Assembly: GCF_017643475.1 (NCBI RefSeq)
Contig: NZ_JAEPNI010000004.1
Coordinates: 186,001-250,000 of the forward strand
DNA: 64,000 nucleotides
Direction: 5' to 3'
Source: Maricaulis sp.
GTDB lineage: Bacteria; Pseudomonadota; Alphaproteobacteria; Caulobacterales; Maricaulaceae
A model generated the notes under the pieces. That model was not told the origin of the DNA, searched no databases, and saw nothing but the letters and a program-made list of their open reading frames with translations. A program made the position numbers and the translations under genes. This document shows positions 62,339-64,000 of this stretch, one piece after another (position 1 is the stretch's first letter; each line of letters begins with the position of its first letter).

Positions 62339-62585
62339 CGACGCCCCCGGTTCTTGATTGCCTGTCAGGTCTCCGGGTTACGGGTTCAATTCCACAAAAT
62401 CTGTATGGCAATTTGTCGCGCGACAGGATGGACGCAGTTTGCACGCCCTGCGCTTACCCATTTTTCGCGACGGATTTGCCGTTCAGGTTGCGTTTTAGGG
62501 TTACAATCTGCAAAACTGCGAAGAACAGGCTGCACAATAAGGCCTGATCGGGGAGCGAGCCATATGGCGCTCGTGGGGGAAAATC

Positions 62586-62840
62586 ATGTTGTCACAGACA
62601 CATAGCTTCAAGACTGAAGAAGAGGTTCTGCGCTTTCAGCAACACGTGCTGCGGTTCATTACACGCTTGGACAAAAGCAAAACCAACAATGGCGAATGCC
62701 TCTTCCTAACCAATAATCGCACGGTCCGACGACAACTGGTCACCGTCCAGGCAACCAGTTCGGGCACACTCGACGCCTTCAACGAGTATCTTGATACCGA
62801 TACGGCGCGACGCGACTGGAGTTTGGTTGACGTAGTCTGA
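62586..62840 (+). CDS. hypothetical protein, small
   Basis: An 84-residue soluble protein (begins MLSQTHSFKTEEEVLRFQQ, ends RRDWSLVDVV) rich in Thr, Asn and Leu and somewhat AT-richer than the surrounding genes. Strong ribosome-binding site GTGGGGGAAAATC. I recognise no domain. It lies between ccoN (divergent) and transaldolase (convergent). The 247 bp before it (62339-62585) contain no other gene and must hold the ccoN promoter. Confidence 0.65.
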   Translation: MLSQTHSFKTEEEVLRFQQHVLRFITRLDKSKTNNGECLFLTNNRTVRRQLVTVQATSSGTLDAFNEYLDTDTARRDWSLVDVV

Positions 62841-62843
62841 GCT

Positions 62844-63494
62844 CTAGAGCGACTGACCCGTCTTTTTCCAATCATCCATGAAAGCAGCCAGGCCCTTGTC
62901 GGTCAGCTGGTGCTTGACCAGCCCCTTGAGCACGCCCGGCGGTACGGTCGCAACATCAGCTCCGGCGATGGCACACTCCTGCACATGCGCAGCAGATCGG
63001 ATTGATGCAGCCAGCACCTCGGTCTCGAAACCGTAATTGTCGAAGATCATGCGCAGATCGTGGATCAGCTCCATGCCATCAACCCCAAGATCGTCCAGAC
63101 GACCGATGAAGGGCGAGACATAGGTCGCGCCGGCCTTCGCAGCCATCAGGCCCTGATTGGCCGAAAAACACAGGGTGACATTGGTCTGGATGCCTGCACT
63201 GACGAGCGCCTTGCACGCCTTCAGCCCATCCCATGTCAATGGCAATTTGACCACGACATTTGATGCAATAGCCGCAAGTTTCTTGCCTTCCGCGATCATG
63301 GCGTCGGCTTCCAGGGCCGTAACCTCAGCGCTGACCGGCCCCTCGACGATTTCGCATATCTCGGCGATCACCTCGATAAAGTCGCGACCTGATTTCATGA
63401 TCAGCGAGGGGTTTGTGGTCACGCCATCAAGCAGGCCGACATCGGCGATATCACGGATCTCAGAAACGTCAGCAGTGTCGACGAAAAACTTCAT
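62844..63494 (-). CDS. tal: transaldolase (small, fructose-6-phosphate-aldolase type)
   Basis: A 216-residue TIM-barrel enzyme of the short transaldolase/FSA type: [31 protein letters not shown], the Schiff-base Lys in [15 protein letters not shown] and SPFIGRLDD. It links pentose phosphates and glycolysis. Short members can be transaldolase or fructose-6-phosphate aldolase; sequence alone does not settle which. Start follows GAGGGCACAGCC. Confidence 0.92.
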   Translation of the reverse strand: MKFFVDTADVSEIRDIADVGLLDGVTTNPSLIMKSGRDFIEVIAEICEIVEGPVSAEVTALEADAMIAEGKKLAAIASNVVVKLPLTWDGLKACKALVSAGIQTNVTLCFSANQGLMAAKAGATYVSPFIGRLDDLGVDGMELIHDLRMIFDNYGFETEVLAASIRSAAHVQECAIAGADVATVPPGVLKGLVKHQLTDKGLAAFMDDWKKTGQSL

Positions 63495-63564
63495 GGCTGT
63501 GCCCTCGCTGGGTGATCATTGGCCTAGCGACATGACATGTTCGCGCGCCCAAGCCAAGCTGGTT

Positions 63565-64000
63565 TTAAGTCGCAAAAACCCGGCTTGCCATTTCGTCGAT
63601 AAAGCGCTCGCACGTGTCCGGCTGGGTCACCAGCGGCATGTGCCCCACCCCGCCCATGCGGACCAGGTGAAGTTCCGGCTGCACCGCCATGATTGCCGCG
63701 ACATGATGGTCGGCCACCAGCACCGCATCATCATCGCCGTACAACATCCCCATGGGAGCAGAAATCCGAGCGTACAAATCCTGCTGCGCTCCGATATCCA
63801 TCGGCACTGCGTGCATATCGGTCGACGCCGCGTAGTAGGCAACCGGCCGAAGCGACAACAATCCACCTCCGCGCGTTCGAAAGTCCTCAGGGACCGGTTC
63901 CGGAGCAAAGATCGTCTCCACCACGGCGGCGCCATTGCGGATGGACGCCGGTACAGCGATCGTGTTTGCGATGATGCCCCGCAGGGCGGAATTGGGCGCA
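63565..64000 (-). CDS. alpha/beta hydrolase, C-terminal part
   Basis: The frame runs off the window end (upstream codons read APNSALRGIIANTIAVP). Features: ISAPMGMLYGDDDAVLVADHHV carries the acid residue and RMGGVGHMPLVTQPD the catalytic His of an alpha/beta hydrolase. The nucleophile region lies outside. Substrate unknown. About 144 residues are present. Confidence 0.8.
   Translation of the reverse strand, partial: APNSALRGIIANTIAVPASIRNGAAVVETIFAPEPVPEDFRTRGGGLLSLRPVAYYAASTDMHAVPMDIGAQQDLYARISAPMGMLYGDDDAVLVADHHVAAIMAVQPELHLVRMGGVGHMPLVTQPDTCERFIDEMASRVFAT

Noticed and set aside
62339-62585. FNR-type site (TTGAT-N4-ATCAA) upstream of ccoN
   Set aside because: Only a half-site TTGAT at about 62355 is present; the second half does not match.

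Overview
The window is a stretch of high-GC chromosome from an alphaproteobacterium. The order rsmA-gmk-yicC-mltG-fabF-acpP-fabG-fabD, then rpsF-rpsR-rplI-dnaB-alr-radA-cvpA-purF, the YfgM-like/BamB/Der block and the NnrU, CcoS, DUF2189 and HspQ families all fit this class. A Caulobacterales/Maricaulales-type marine bacterium is my best guess, but that is inference from gene content and style, not a database match. No tRNA, rRNA or CRISPR array was seen.

Layout. 1-8.1 kb: rsmA end, nucleotide and cell-envelope genes and a fatty-acid synthesis operon on the minus strand, then divergent ribosomal protein genes. 8.2-15.8 kb: dnaB (preceded by two tandem DnaA-box-like sites), alr, radA, cvpA, purF, a short-chain dehydrogenase and a short TyrA-like dehydrogenase. 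15.8-19.7 kb: two tandem paralogous membrane proteins, a membrane-anchored AraC-type regulator divergent from them across a nested inverted repeat, then an AT-richer accessory patch with one orphan gene and one broken gene. 19.7-30.2 kb: der, bamB, yfgM-like, panB, then two copies of a membrane protein/ECF sigma/anti-sigma-like module around an NnrU gene, a GST and a secreted hydrolase. 30.3-38.8 kb: a membrane LytTR regulator, slyX, a GNAT and MarR pair with a visible operator, an ABC-F gene with an overlapping leader ORF, glutathione peroxidase, and guaA, whose 3' end is duplicated 726 bp away across a single-gene cassette. 38.9-50.4 kb: mostly housekeeping (RNA methyltransferases, guaB, rlmE, ppx, hspQ) with two acyltransferases, YceI, MAPEG, a lone TolR/ExbD and FAH-family genes.

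51.4-62.4 kb is the most unusual part: a zone of gene decay. A DUF442/sulfide:quinone-reductase-type gene has two frameshifts. A SafE-type transporter gene has an in-frame TAG. A CcoI-type copper ATPase is cut by an IS3-family element. ccoN has an in-frame TAG and loses its 3' part at a second, partial copy of the same IS. Only ccoS, possibly with a non-AUG start, remains of the cbb3 oxidase assembly genes here. The simplest reading is that a complete cbb3 oxidase/copper-delivery locus once lay here and was lost through nonsense mutation and IS-linked deletion. The two frameshifts sit in homopolymers and could be assembly errors; the nonsense changes and IS junctions are harder to explain that way.

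62.5-64 kb: a small orphan gene, transaldolase, and the C-terminal part of an alpha/beta hydrolase running off the window.
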